Shown: piece after piece, positions 36,275 to 44,049 of the stretch
How positions within the stretch are numbered: position 1 is the first letter of the stretch
Layout of the letters: every line of letters starts with the position of its first letter
DNA from: Brevundimonas sp.
GTDB lineage: Bacteria > Pseudomonadota > Alphaproteobacteria > Caulobacterales > Caulobacteraceae
Reading direction: 5' to 3'
Length of the DNA: 64,000 nt
Assembly: GCF_016742135.1 (NCBI RefSeq)
Contig: NZ_JACVCG010000001.1
Span: 1 to 64,000 of the forward strand
Program-made: the position numbers and the translations under genes
The notes under the pieces: model-generated
What the model was told of the DNA's origin: nothing
Seen by the model: only the letters and a program-made list of their open reading frames with translations
Databases searched by the model: none

Positions 36275-36850
36275 ATGACCCACACCCGCGAACATCAGAT
36301 CCTCCCCCGTCCTTCACGGGGGAGGGGGACCACCCGCAGGGTGGTGGAGGGGGCGACCCTCAAGCGCCGGCGTCCGGGTTCCGCCCCCTCCACCGCTCCG
36401 CGGTCCCCCTCCCCCGAAGCTGCGCGTCGGGGGAGGATGGGATTCACCCTCGTCGAGATGATGGTCACCATCGTCATCATCGGCCTGCTGGCGACGGTGG
36501 TCGTCATCAACGTCCTGCCCAGCCAGGACAAGGCCATGGTCGGCAAGGCCCGCGCCGATCTGGCCACGCTGGAAAATGCGCTGGAGCAATACCGGCTGGA
36601 CATGCTGGCCTTCCCGACGACGCGCGAGGGGCTGTCGGCCCTGACGACGGTGCCGTCCGGCTCGCCGCGCGCCGACCGCTATCGCACCGGGGGCTACATC
36701 CGTCGCCTGCCGGAAGACCCGTGGGGCAATCCCTATCAGTACCGCCGCGAGAGCCAGCACGGTCAGGCTTTCGACGTCTTCTCATACGGTGCCGACGGCA
36801 AGCCGGGAGGCGAGGGCAATGACGCCGACATCGGCAACTGGCAGGGCTGA
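36275..36850 (+). CDS. gspG: Major pseudopilin GspG with repeat-derived leader
   Basis: The major pseudopilin; its core starts MGFTLVEMMVTIVII, and processing by prepilin peptidase should occur at RRGRMG/FTLVEM with Glu+5. The mature part has the GspG signatures LATLENALEQYRLD, PTTREGLSAL, YIRRLPEDPWGNPYQY and a C-terminal ENDADIGNW-like end. From ATG 36275 the leader is 56 residues, instead of the usual 5-15, because a family C intergenic repeat (36299-36440) lies between the start and the cleavage site. GTG codons at residues 23-24 are alternative starts inside the repeat. A start at MGF itself would leave a two-residue leader. Confidence 0.88.
   Translation: MTHTREHQILPRPSRGRGTTRRVVEGATLKRRRPGSAPSTAPRSPSPEAARRGRMGFTLVEMMVTIVIIGLLATVVVINVLPSQDKAMVGKARADLATLENALEQYRLDMLAFPTTREGLSALTTVPSGSPRADRYRTGGYIRRLPEDPWGNPYQYRRESQHGQAFDVFSYGADGKPGGEGNDADIGNWQG
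36299..36440 (+). repeat. Intergenic repeat family C, copy inside the gspG 5' end
   Basis: Left palindrome tcctcccccgtccttcacgg, then ggaccacccgcagggtggtggaggg, a core, the inverse ccccctccaccgctccgcgg and the right arm ccccctcccccgaagctgcg. The same order of blocks appears at 36853-36989 and 42989-43137. The translated product is the Pro/Arg-rich segment RPSRGRGTTRRVVEG and onward. Confidence 0.8.
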
Positions 36851-37400
36851 GATCCTCCCCTGCGAAGCGGGGGAGGGGGACCACAGAGTGGAGGAGGGGG
36901 CGGAACCCGGACACCGCCGCTTGCCGGTCGCCCCCTCCACCCCCCTTCGGGCGGTCCCCCTCCCCCGTGAAGGACGGGGGAGGATGGGCTTCACCCTCGT
37001 CGAGATGATGGTGACGGTTGCCGTTATCGGGCTGGCGGCGACGGCCGTGGTGCTGGCCGCACCCGACCCCACACCCCGCCTGCCGGTCGAGGCCGAGCGG
37101 CTGGCGGCGCGACTGGTGCGTGCGCGTGAGGAGGCCATCCTGACCAACCGGCCGGTCGCGGTCGACATCGGCGCAGACGGCTATGGCTTTCGCGTGCGGG
37201 CCGAGGACGGCTGGACGCCCCTGACCGAGGGCCCGTTCGACCGTGTGGCGTGGGAAGGCGGCACGCGCGTCGCGCCGGAGACGACCGTGCTGTTCGACCC
37301 GGTCGGTCTGGCCGAACCGGCGCGGCTGTCGCTCAGCCGGGACCGCGCGCGGGCCACGGTCACGGTCGATCTGGCCGGAGAGGTGCATGTTGGGAGCTAG
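36819..37400 (+). CDS. gspH: Pseudopilin GspH with repeat-derived leader
   Basis: A minor pseudopilin; FTLVEMMVTVAVIGLAATAV is the N-terminal helix, processed at REGRGRMG/FTLVEM. ATG 36819 lies inside the last codons of gspG and would give a leader of about 55 residues, almost all encoded by a family C repeat (36853-36989). A GTG within the repeat (HRVEEG) gives a leader of about 34. The mature part has LAARLVRAREEAILTNRPVA and GWTPLTEGPFDR, typical of GspH. Minor pseudopilins cap the growing pseudopilus. Confidence 0.82.
   Translation: MTPTSATGRAEILPCEAGEGDHRVEEGAEPGHRRLPVAPSTPLRAVPLPREGRGRMGFTLVEMMVTVAVIGLAATAVVLAAPDPTPRLPVEAERLAARLVRAREEAILTNRPVAVDIGADGYGFRVRAEDGWTPLTEGPFDRVAWEGGTRVAPETTVLFDPVGLAEPARLSLSRDRARATVTVDLAGEVHVGS
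36853..36989 (+). repeat. Intergenic repeat family C, copy between gspG and gspH
   Basis: Left palindrome tcctcccctgcgaagcgg, the run ggaccacagagtggagg, core, then gccccctccaccccccttcg and the right palindrome ccccctcccccgtgaaggac ending ggggaggatg. Its last ATG is the MGF codon of the pseudopilin. It closely resembles the copy in gspG, at the same position relative to the FTLVEM motif. Confidence 0.82.
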
Positions 37401-37413
37401 ACTCTTCCCTCAC

Positions 37414-37522
37414 CTCCGTTCATCCCCGCGGAAGCGGGGAGCCAGAGCTTTGGGTGCAAGGGCCCTGCGCTGCGCGGATGCTGCCCAGAACTGGGTTCCC
37501 GCTTCCGCGGGAATGAGCGGAA
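37414..37522 (+). repeat. Intergenic repeat family D upstream of gspI
   Basis: An inverted pair: ttcatccccgcggaagcggg at the left and its near-complement cccgcttccgcgggaatga at the right, with gctttgggtgcaagggccct between. This is the widely seen type of palindromic unit whose translation contains SPRKRG and VPASAGM. The right arm supplies the probable gspI start codon (ATG 37513). Confidence 0.8.
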
Positions 37523-37896
37523 GATTTTTTCTGCGACGTCGCCGCAGGTCAGGCTTCACCCTGATCGAGATGATGGTGGCGCTGGCGGTCTTCAGCCTGG
37601 CAGCGCTGGCCCTGCTGCGCATGACGACCGAGAACACCCGCACCGCCGGTGAGCTGGAGACGCGGACCCTGGCCGGCATCGTCGCCGACAATCTGGCGGT
37701 TGAGACGCTTGTGGCGGTCGACCCGCCCGCACCCGGGGAGACGGCGGGCGAGACCGATCTGGGCGGGCGGCGCTGGATGTGGCGCCGGATCGTCAGCGGC
37801 ACGGGCGACCCGGCCCTGCTGCGAATCGAGGTGCGCGTCTCGGACGACGGCGTGTGGACCTCGGCCGAGGCGGTGCTGTTCCGGGCGATGTCGTGA
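37513..37896 (+). CDS. gspI: Pseudopilin GspI
   Basis: A 127-residue minor pseudopilin with the leader MSGRFFLRRRRRSG before FTLIEMMVALAVFSLA; Gly-1 and Glu+5 are present. The GspI region AALALLRMTTENTRTAGELE follows, then a small C-terminal domain. The chosen ATG lies in the right arm of a family D palindromic repeat, leaving 112 bp after gspH. An ATG at 37387 in the same frame would translate the whole repeat. The stop overlaps the gspJ ATG. Confidence 0.85.
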   Translation: MSGRFFLRRRRRSGFTLIEMMVALAVFSLAALALLRMTTENTRTAGELETRTLAGIVADNLAVETLVAVDPPAPGETAGETDLGGRRWMWRRIVSGTGDPALLRIEVRVSDDGVWTSAEAVLFRAMS

Positions 37897-38492
37897 TGGC
37901 GAGGCGGACCCGCGCGGGCTTCACCCTGACCGAGGTGCTGATCGCGCTCACGATCTTTGCCCTGATCGCGGCTGCGGGTACGGCGGTGATGGGGGTGTCG
38001 ATCGACAGCCGCTTTACGGTCAAGGCCGCGTCCGAGCGTCTGGCTGAGGTGCAGCGCATGCGCGCCCTTCTGAAGGCCGATGTCAGTCAGGCCGTGGCGC
38101 GCCCGCTGGCGGGCGGCGACGGGCTTGTGCCGCTGCGCACCCGCGCTGCGGTCGGGGCCGACCCGACGCTGGTGCTGGCCCTGACCCGCACGGGGGCCGG
38201 TGCCGGGCTGGACGAGGACGGATCGGGCCTGATCGGCATCGAATATCATCTGGTCGAAGATCGGCTGGAGCGCCGCGTGCGTCCCCACCCCGATGCGCCG
38301 GGCTCGGGTGTGGTTCAGGTCGTCGCCACCGGCGTGACCGTGGCCGAGGCCTCCTTCGTCGCGCTGGGCGTCGACACGCCGGTGTTTGAACCGCGTCTTC
38401 GCCAGACCATGCCCGATGCCGTGCGCCTGCGCCTGACGATGGAGACCTATGGCCCTCTGGACCAACTGCTGCTGATCGGGAGCGGGCGATGA
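37896..38492 (+). CDS. gspJ: Pseudopilin GspJ
   Basis: A 198-residue minor pseudopilin. The short leader MARRTRAG is cleaved before FTLTEVLIALTIFALIAAAG, with Glu+5 present, in contrast to gspG and gspH where repeat DNA intervenes. The mature domain contains RLAEVQRMRALLKADVSQA and a beta-rich C-terminus. GspJ forms the tip complex with GspI and GspK. It overlaps gspI by one base and gspK by four. Confidence 0.88.
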   Translation: MARRTRAGFTLTEVLIALTIFALIAAAGTAVMGVSIDSRFTVKAASERLAEVQRMRALLKADVSQAVARPLAGGDGLVPLRTRAAVGADPTLVLALTRTGAGAGLDEDGSGLIGIEYHLVEDRLERRVRPHPDAPGSGVVQVVATGVTVAEASFVALGVDTPVFEPRLRQTMPDAVRLRLTMETYGPLDQLLLIGSGR

Positions 38493-39475
38493 GGCGGACT
38501 CGCCGCGACCGCAAGGGCATGGCCCTCCTGACCGTGCTGCTGATGGTGACCGTCATGGCCGCCATCGCCGTGGCCCTGCTGGACGATGTGCGCTTCTCGA
38601 CGCGGCGTGCCAGCAACCTCGCCTCGGTCGGTCAGGCCCAGTGGTATGCTCTGGGGGCCGAGGCTCTGGCACGCAAGCGGATCGAGCGCCTGATCCGGCA
38701 GGCGGGGTCGGTCACCCCGACCGAGCCGGACTGGAACGGTCGGCCCTTCGCCTTTCCGGTCGAGGCCGGGCAGATCACCGCCGTGGTCCGCGACGGTCAG
38801 GCCTGTTTCAATCTGAACAGTGTCGTCTCCGGGATCGAGGGGGCGTACGTCGTCCGTCCGCGCGGGGCCGAACAGCTGGTGGCGCTTGGCCGGGCGCTGG
38901 GTGTCGACGAGGGCCGGATGCGGGCCGTCGCCGAGGCCCTGACCGACTGGATCGACAGCGACCAGACGCCCCTGCCGCGCGGGGCCGAGACCGCCGCCTA
39001 TGCGGGTCGCGAGACGCCGCTGCGCACCCCCGGCGCCCTGCTGCTGGAGGCGGGCGAACTGCGCCTGATCCGGGGTGTGGACGCCGAGGTCTATGGCCGG
39101 TTGCGGCCCTTCGTCTGCGCCCTGCCGACCCCCGACCTGTCGCCGATCAATCCGAACACCCTGAGCGTCGACGACGCGCCCCTGCTGGTGATGCTGAGCG
39201 AGGGGCGGCTCAATCCCGCCCGGGCGCGGGCCGCCATCGCTGCCCGGCCCCGTGGGGGCTGGCGCGACATCGGCGCCTTCTGGAGCCAGCCCGCGCTGGC
39301 CGAGGCCACGCCGGCTTCCGAGGTCTATGACCAGCTGACGCTGACGACGCGCTATTTCGCCTTTCGCAGCGACGTCGATTTCGCGGGCGCCCGGGTGACG
39401 CGCACCGCCCTGTTCCGAACCTTTCCTGATGGCCGTGTCGAAACGGTCGTCCATCGCTGGACCGCTGACCGATGA
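38489..39475 (+). CDS. gspK: Type II secretion minor pseudopilin GspK
   Basis: A 328-residue large minor pseudopilin. The N-terminus RRTRRDRKGMALLTVLLMVTV has a GMALLTVLL prepilin-type segment lacking Glu+5, as is normal for GspK. The large helical domain has GQACFNLNSVV, TDWIDSDQTPLPRGAE (the calcium-site type region) and LSPINPNTLSVDDAPLL. GspK caps the pseudopilus tip. ATGA overlap with gspJ. Confidence 0.9.
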   Translation: MRRTRRDRKGMALLTVLLMVTVMAAIAVALLDDVRFSTRRASNLASVGQAQWYALGAEALARKRIERLIRQAGSVTPTEPDWNGRPFAFPVEAGQITAVVRDGQACFNLNSVVSGIEGAYVVRPRGAEQLVALGRALGVDEGRMRAVAEALTDWIDSDQTPLPRGAETAAYAGRETPLRTPGALLLEAGELRLIRGVDAEVYGRLRPFVCALPTPDLSPINPNTLSVDDAPLLVMLSEGRLNPARARAAIAARPRGGWRDIGAFWSQPALAEATPASEVYDQLTLTTRYFAFRSDVDFAGARVTRTALFRTFPDGRVETVVHRWTADR

Positions 39476-40581
39476 GCCGAAGCCGCCTGGTGCTGATCCC
39501 CGCCGACGGCAGCGATCCTGCCCCCTTCCTGATGCTCGATGCCGACGGGCGGGTGCTGGAGCGTGGCCATCTATCGCCCGAGGCCCCGGCCCTGCCCGGC
39601 GCACGCGTGCGGACCGTGGTCGTGGTGCCCGGCGCCGATGTGCTGATCCGGTGGTTGACCCTGCCGGCCGGTCGTCCTGTCCAGCAGAGGGCGGCGGCCC
39701 TGTGGGCCCTGCGCGACGATCTGGCGGTCGACCCGGCCGGCATGCGGGTCGCCCTGGGTCCGGTCGAGGCGGACGGGTCGCGGCTGGTGGCGGCGGTCGA
39801 TGACGCCCGTCTTGGCGAGTGGACCGGCCGTCTGGCGTCACTCGGTGTCGAGGGCGCGACCCTTGTGCCCGACTGTCTGGTGCCTGACGCGCCGGAGGAG
39901 GCGGACCGCCTGCGCAGTCTCGTCTTCGGTCCGGCGGTCGCCGTGCGGGGGCAGGGGCTGGCGGTTTCGGTCCAGCCCGATCTGGTGCCGGTGATCGCCG
40001 CCGGTCGCACCGTCGAGCCGATCGACAGCGAGGCCGCGGTCGAGGCCCGGCTGATCGCCACGGCGCTCGCCCCGCCCGTCGATCTGGGCGGCAGCGAGCG
40101 GCGGGCACCGGTGGGCGAAGGCTGGAAGGCGTGGCGGCTGGCGGGGGCCCTCGCGCTGGCCCTGCTGGTCTCGCCGCTGGTGCTGACGGCGGCCGCTGCG
40201 ACCCGCGACGATCTGGCGGCCAGCCGTCTGCGCGACGATGCCGAGGCCCGGGCGCGGGTGCTGTTCCCCGACATGGCGACCGATGCCGATCCGCTGGCCG
40301 AGGCCGAGCGACGGCTGGCCCTGACCTCTCCCCCGGGCGGGGTGGCGGTGGTCGCCGCCGTGCTGTTCCAGGCGCTGGAGGGCGTGCCCGGGGCCGAGCT
40401 GGACAGTCTGACCGCCGATCCGGTGTCCGGGGTCAGGGCCACAGTCAGCTATACGGCGTTTCAGGATCTGGAGGCGATCCGCAGCGGGGTTGAGGCCCTG
40501 GGCCTGCGCATGGTCGAGGAGGCGACGCTGGAGGAGGGCGACCGCATCGCCAGCGACATCATCGTGGGAGTGGGGGCATGA
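39472..40581 (+). CDS. gspL: Type II secretion protein GspL
   Basis: A 369-residue bitopic protein. The N-terminal cytoplasmic domain (1-215) has the actin-like fold pattern that binds GspE (GADVLIRWLTLPAGRPVQQR). One transmembrane helix lies at about 222-240 (RLAGALALALLVSPLVLT), and a periplasmic ferredoxin-like domain at the end contacts GspM. ATGA overlaps with gspK and gspM. Confidence 0.88.
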   Translation: MSRSRLVLIPADGSDPAPFLMLDADGRVLERGHLSPEAPALPGARVRTVVVVPGADVLIRWLTLPAGRPVQQRAAALWALRDDLAVDPAGMRVALGPVEADGSRLVAAVDDARLGEWTGRLASLGVEGATLVPDCLVPDAPEEADRLRSLVFGPAVAVRGQGLAVSVQPDLVPVIAAGRTVEPIDSEAAVEARLIATALAPPVDLGGSERRAPVGEGWKAWRLAGALALALLVSPLVLTAAAATRDDLAASRLRDDAEARARVLFPDMATDADPLAEAERRLALTSPPGGVAVVAAVLFQALEGVPGAELDSLTADPVSGVRATVSYTAFQDLEAIRSGVEALGLRMVEEATLEEGDRIASDIIVGVGA

Positions 40582-41045
40582 GGGCGGTGACGGACTGGCT
40601 GGCGGGGCGGACGCCGCGCGAGCTGTGGATGCTGATCGGGCTCGCGGTGGTGGCGGGCGGTATCCTCGTCTTCTACGGCGTCGTTCAGCCGCTGAACGAC
40701 TGGCGAGAGGCAGCGGCGGAGCGGCGGGCCGAGGCGACCGAGGCCACCCGGCTGATCGCGGCGGCGGAGGCGCGCATCCGGCCCGGTGCCACCTCCGACC
40801 CCGCGCGTCTGGCCGAGGTGGCCGGTCCGCTGGCCGAGGCGCAGGGACTGGCGGTCGAGCTGTCGCCCGGCGAGGACGGCGGCCTGGCGTTCAGCGCCCA
40901 ACAGGCGCCCACGGCGGCGCTGTTCAGCTGGCTGGCCGCCCTGGAAGACCCGCACGGCATCGAGGCGGTCGCCATCAGCGTCACGGAAAACGCCGATGCA
41001 ACGCTGCAGGCTCAGGGCCTGCTGGTGTCCTCTCCCGCCCGGTAG
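40578..41045 (+). CDS. gspM: Type II secretion protein GspM
   Basis: A 155-residue bitopic platform protein: DWLAGRTPRELWML, a transmembrane helix at about 19-38, a coiled-coil linker (NDWREAAAERRAEATEAT) and a ferredoxin-like periplasmic domain. It is the last gene of the operon; no gspN or gspO (prepilin peptidase) follows, so the peptidase must be elsewhere. Its last 34 bases overlap the convergent amidohydrolase gene. Confidence 0.85.
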   Translation: MRAVTDWLAGRTPRELWMLIGLAVVAGGILVFYGVVQPLNDWREAAAERRAEATEATRLIAAAEARIRPGATSDPARLAEVAGPLAEAQGLAVELSPGEDGGLAFSAQQAPTAALFSWLAALEDPHGIEAVAISVTENADATLQAQGLLVSSPAR

Positions 41046-42697
41046 ACCACCTCGCCGTCAACGATGGTCAGCACGGCCTTTGCGTTCGGCAGCTCGGCCT
41101 CGGGCGCGGTCATCAGGTCGATGTCAAAGGCGGTGAAGTCGGCGCGCTTGCCCGGCTCGATCGTGCCCAGCTCCTCCTCGCGGAAGCTGGCGTATGCCGG
41201 CCACAGGGTGAACATGTGCAGGGCCGTCATCCGGTCCACGGCCTCGTCCGGGCGCCAGTCCGGGCCCTGGAAGCCTGTCAGGTCGCGGCGGGCCACGGCG
41301 GCATAGAATTCGATGGCCGGATCGCCGCGCTCGACGGGGGCATCGGAGCCCCCGACCACGATCACGCCGAGATCCACGAGGCTGTGCCAGGCATAGGCGC
41401 CGTCGAGGCGGGCATCGCCCAGCCGGGCCGGGGCGAAATGCAGATCGCCGATGGCGTGGCTGGGCTGCATCGAGGCGATGATCGGCAGGTCCACGAACCA
41501 GCGGTAACCCTGGGGCCGCAGGATCTGGGCATGCTCGATCCGCCAGCGCACATCCTCGCCGTTTGGACGTTCCGAGGCGGGCACAGCCTCCAGCGCCTCG
41601 GCGTACCAGTCGGCGACGGAGGCATTGCCCCGGTCGCCGATGGCGTGGGTGGCGATCTGGATGCCTGAGCGCAGCGCGGCCTCATAGACGGGCACGGCCG
41701 CCGCGCCGTCGATCTGCATCAGGCCGGTGGTGTCGGGCCGGTCGGCATAGGGTTCGAACAGGGCCGCCCCGCGCGAGCCCAGCGCTCCGTCGGCATACAT
41801 CTTGACCGCCCTCGTCACGACCCGCCCGTCGGCGACCGAGCGGGGGCCCGAGGCGAACAGGGCCTGGGCGCCGTCGGGCGTGACGCTGTTGTAGACGCGG
41901 ATCGACGCCTCGCCCGCTCCGGCCATGTCCTCCAGCAGGGGCACATCCCCCCAGGGCGCGCTCATGAAATGGATGCCGGTCCAGCCATAGCGGGCATAGA
42001 CGGCAAAGCCTGCGCGATACATCTCGCGCCGCGTGGCCTCGGTCGGCGGCGGGATCAGGCCCGCGACCAGCGCCTCGGCCGCATCGACCAGCAGGCCCGT
42101 CGGCTGGCCGTTCTCGTCCTTGAGGATCTCGCCGCCCGCCGGGGCCACGGTCGAGGCATCGATGCCCGCCGCAGCCAGAGCCGCCGAGGAGGCCACCACC
42201 GCATGGCCATCGGCCCGGCCCAGCAGCACGATCCGACCGGGCGCCGCCGCATCCAGATCGGCGGCGGTCAGGAACCGCCCCTCGGGCCAGTGGGTCTCGA
42301 TCCAGCCGCGCCCGATGATCGGCCCCTCGGGGTGCGCCACCGCCCAGGCCTCCAGCCGCACCATGGCCTCATCGACCGAGGCCGACCCCTCGAGGTTCAG
42401 CGTCATCTCGCGCGCGCCGATGCCGTCGAGGTGCGCATGGCCATCGGTAAAGCCGGGGAACAGGGCCGCGCCGTCAAGGTCGATGACCGGCACCCCCGCA
42501 TGATCGGGCAGGCCCGCCTCGGCCCCGACAAAGACGATCCGCCCGTCCCGCACCAGCACCACCTCGGCCGAGGGGGTGGCCACCACCCCCGTATGGATCG
42601 GCCCGCCCCGGATCAGCATGTCCTGGGCCAGGGCCGCGCCGGGCACCGCAAGCAGCAGGGCGGAGACGAGGGCGGAAAGCGGGAGTAAAGGGCGCAT
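41012..42697 (-). CDS. Exported amidohydrolase family protein (YtcJ-like)
   Basis: A 561-residue metal-dependent hydrolase of the amidohydrolase_3 family. After a signal peptide (to about AALAQ) the N-terminal beta domain is followed by the TIM barrel with GFTDGHAHLDG (HxH metal site), THAIGDRGN, IEHAQIL and SDAPVERGDP. A C-terminal beta strand (ADFTAFDIDLM) completes it. YtcJ-like enzymes are poorly characterised; the substrate is unknown. ATG 42697 has a gaggtg ribosome binding site 3 bp upstream. It overlaps gspM convergently by 34 bp. Confidence 0.88.
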   Translation of the reverse strand: MRPLLPLSALVSALLLAVPGAALAQDMLIRGGPIHTGVVATPSAEVVLVRDGRIVFVGAEAGLPDHAGVPVIDLDGAALFPGFTDGHAHLDGIGAREMTLNLEGSASVDEAMVRLEAWAVAHPEGPIIGRGWIETHWPEGRFLTAADLDAAAPGRIVLLGRADGHAVVASSAALAAAGIDASTVAPAGGEILKDENGQPTGLLVDAAEALVAGLIPPPTEATRREMYRAGFAVYARYGWTGIHFMSAPWGDVPLLEDMAGAGEASIRVYNSVTPDGAQALFASGPRSVADGRVVTRAVKMYADGALGSRGAALFEPYADRPDTTGLMQIDGAAAVPVYEAALRSGIQIATHAIGDRGNASVADWYAEALEAVPASERPNGEDVRWRIEHAQILRPQGYRWFVDLPIIASMQPSHAIGDLHFAPARLGDARLDGAYAWHSLVDLGVIVVGGSDAPVERGDPAIEFYAAVARRDLTGFQGPDWRPDEAVDRMTALHMFTLWPAYASFREEELGTIEPGKRADFTAFDIDLMTAPEAELPNAKAVLTIVDGEVVYRAGEDTSRP

Positions 42698-42743
42698 GGT
42701 CACCTCACGGGATCGGGACCTCCGGGGTGCAACCGTTGCCGCG

Positions 42744-42947
42744 TCAGGTCAAGTCGGGACGCTCATCCGCGTCGGGAAGCTCATAGCCGGGCCGTGGCGG
42801 CAGGCCCCGCGCCGCCCGCTTCCGCGCCAGCGCCGCCCGGTGATGGTCCATCCGGCTTTTCAGCTCGGCTTGCAGGGCCGCGAACTCTTCGGGGGAGCAA
42901 TCGTCTTCCGGGTCGGGAGCCGGGCGGGCGGTGCGGGGATGCGGCAT
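42744..42947 (-). CDS. Small hydrophilic hypothetical protein
   Basis: The ATG at 42947 gives 67 residues rich in Pro, Arg, Asp and Glu (DPEDDCSPEEFAALQAEL, then RKRAARGLPPRP). A central helix is likely. No family recognised. It lies 46 bp upstream of the amidohydrolase on the same strand. Confidence 0.5.
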   Translation of the reverse strand: MPHPRTARPAPDPEDDCSPEEFAALQAELKSRMDHHRAALARKRAARGLPPRPGYELPDADERPDLT

Positions 42948-42988
42948 GGGCGGGGGTCCTTTTGTTGAAAGGGGAGGCGGGCGGTCAT

Positions 42989-43137
42989 ACCTCCCCCCTC
43001 GGGGGAGGGGAACCGCGAAGCGGTGGAGGGGGCCGACGCGGGGCATCGGCGCCCGAGTGGCAGACGGCGGCGCTGCCCCCTCCACCCTCCTTCGCCCTGC
43101 GGGCTGCGGACGGTCCCCCTCCCCCAGAGGGGAGGAA
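42989..43137 (+). repeat. Intergenic repeat family C, intact copy
   Basis: cctcccccctcgggggagg, gaaccgcgaagcggtggagg, a GC-rich core, ccccctccaccctccttcg, cggacggtccccctccccc and agaggggagg. This is the most complete family C unit in the window: two nested inverted pairs and a core, about 150 bp. The gap 42948-43306 holds this repeat and family E copy 2, with no gene. Confidence 0.8.
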
Positions 43138-43186
43138 TTTGGGAACGGGCATGCCTCTACGCCCCTGCCGGTTCCGGCAGCGGTGG

Positions 43187-43314
43187 GGAGGACGGCGGGA
43201 CGCCGGGCCTTCGCCCGGAGGTTCTATGGTTTACCGTTTCGACGAAGACTGACGCCCCGCGCAGACGGTTTTCCGGGAGCTTGCGTCGGGTGGCCGTGTT
43301 CGGGCCTTACCCCG
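43187..43314 (+). repeat. Repeat family E, copy 2
   Basis: Homologous to 24783-24912 in opposite orientation: gccgggccttcgcccggagg, a variable stretch, tttaccgtttcgacgaagac, tgacgccccgcgcagacgg, ttttccgggagcttgcgtcg and gccttaccccg. Its right end contains the stop codon of the hypothetical HTH protein at 43307. Confidence 0.7.
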
Positions 43315-43915
43315 CCCCATCCCCCTTTGGCCCGTCTCGCCTCACCGGGACCGGCACATGCGGCGCCACCCCGGGCGGCAGGCCGTGGTCCTCGCGCCAG
43401 GCCTCGCGGTTGGCCGACAGCACCAGCTCGTCGATCCACCACAGCGGCAGCAGCTTTCCGTCCTCGCGCCACAGCGCCAGGTCAAGCCCTCGCCCGGCGA
43501 TCCAGGCCCGGTCTGCCGCGATCACGGCCTCACCCAGATGGTCCGCCCGCCAGTGCAGCACAAAGGCCAGATGCCAGATCGGCGTGCCCTCCAGCGAGCC
43601 GCCCGTCATCGCCTTGCACAGCTGTTCAGCCAGCGCCCGCGCCTCCAGCCGCTGATGCTCGAACCGCGCCAGCGCCGCCTCCGCATGCCGGTCCCAGCCC
43701 TCCACAGGCTCCGGCCGGGGATCGGCGGGCTTGCGACGGCTCCATCCTTCGGAGGCCCGCCGCCGCCACAGGTTCGCCAGCCCCACATCATAGCGCCGCG
43801 CCAGCGAGGCCCCGGTCTCCCCCGCCTCCCACGCCCGCCGCACCTCGGCCCAGGTATCATCCGACCGGATTTTCGGCCCGCGCGGGGTGTGCGGCTCGTC
43901 GTCGAAATAGTCCAT
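43307..43915 (-). CDS. Hypothetical protein with helix-turn-helix segment
   Basis: The start at 43915 (MDYFDDEPHTP) gives 202 residues. Residues about 22-52 (TWAEVRRAWEAGETGASLARR, then YDVGLANLWRRRASEGW) look like a resolvase/terminase-small-subunit type helix-turn-helix. The segment PRPEPVEGWDR matches the translation of a common palindromic repeat (tccacaggctccggccgg on the plus strand), suggesting a repeat insertion in the coding region. The C-terminal half has many Trp and His residues (LHWRADHLGEAVIAADRAW). Function unknown. Confidence 0.65.
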   Translation of the reverse strand: MDYFDDEPHTPRGPKIRSDDTWAEVRRAWEAGETGASLARRYDVGLANLWRRRASEGWSRRKPADPRPEPVEGWDRHAEAALARFEHQRLEARALAEQLCKAMTGGSLEGTPIWHLAFVLHWRADHLGEAVIAADRAWIAGRGLDLALWREDGKLLPLWWIDELVLSANREAWREDHGLPPGVAPHVPVPVRRDGPKGDGAG

Positions 43916-43968
43916 GGGCCGGAGGCTAGGCACCGGGTGCGTCAGGAGCGGACGTGGGGTGCTACCCG

Positions 43969-44036
43969 TCTCCTCCCCATCTCAGATGGGGAGGGGGACC
44001 CTGCGAAGCCTTGGCGAAGCAGGGTGGAGGGGAAAA
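43969..44036. repeat. Half copy of repeat family C
   Basis: tctcctccccatctcagatg and gggagggggaccctgcgaagc, then gaagcagggtggagggg, match the left arm of family C. It lies at the 3' end of the putative defence operon, just after the DpnI-like gene. Confidence 0.55.
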
Positions 44037-44049
44037 CGACGGCACAACT

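Noticed and set aside
36297..44036. CRISPR array from the repeated palindromes
   Set aside because: Copies are scattered, about 70-150 bp long and separated by genes, with no regular spacers and no cas genes.
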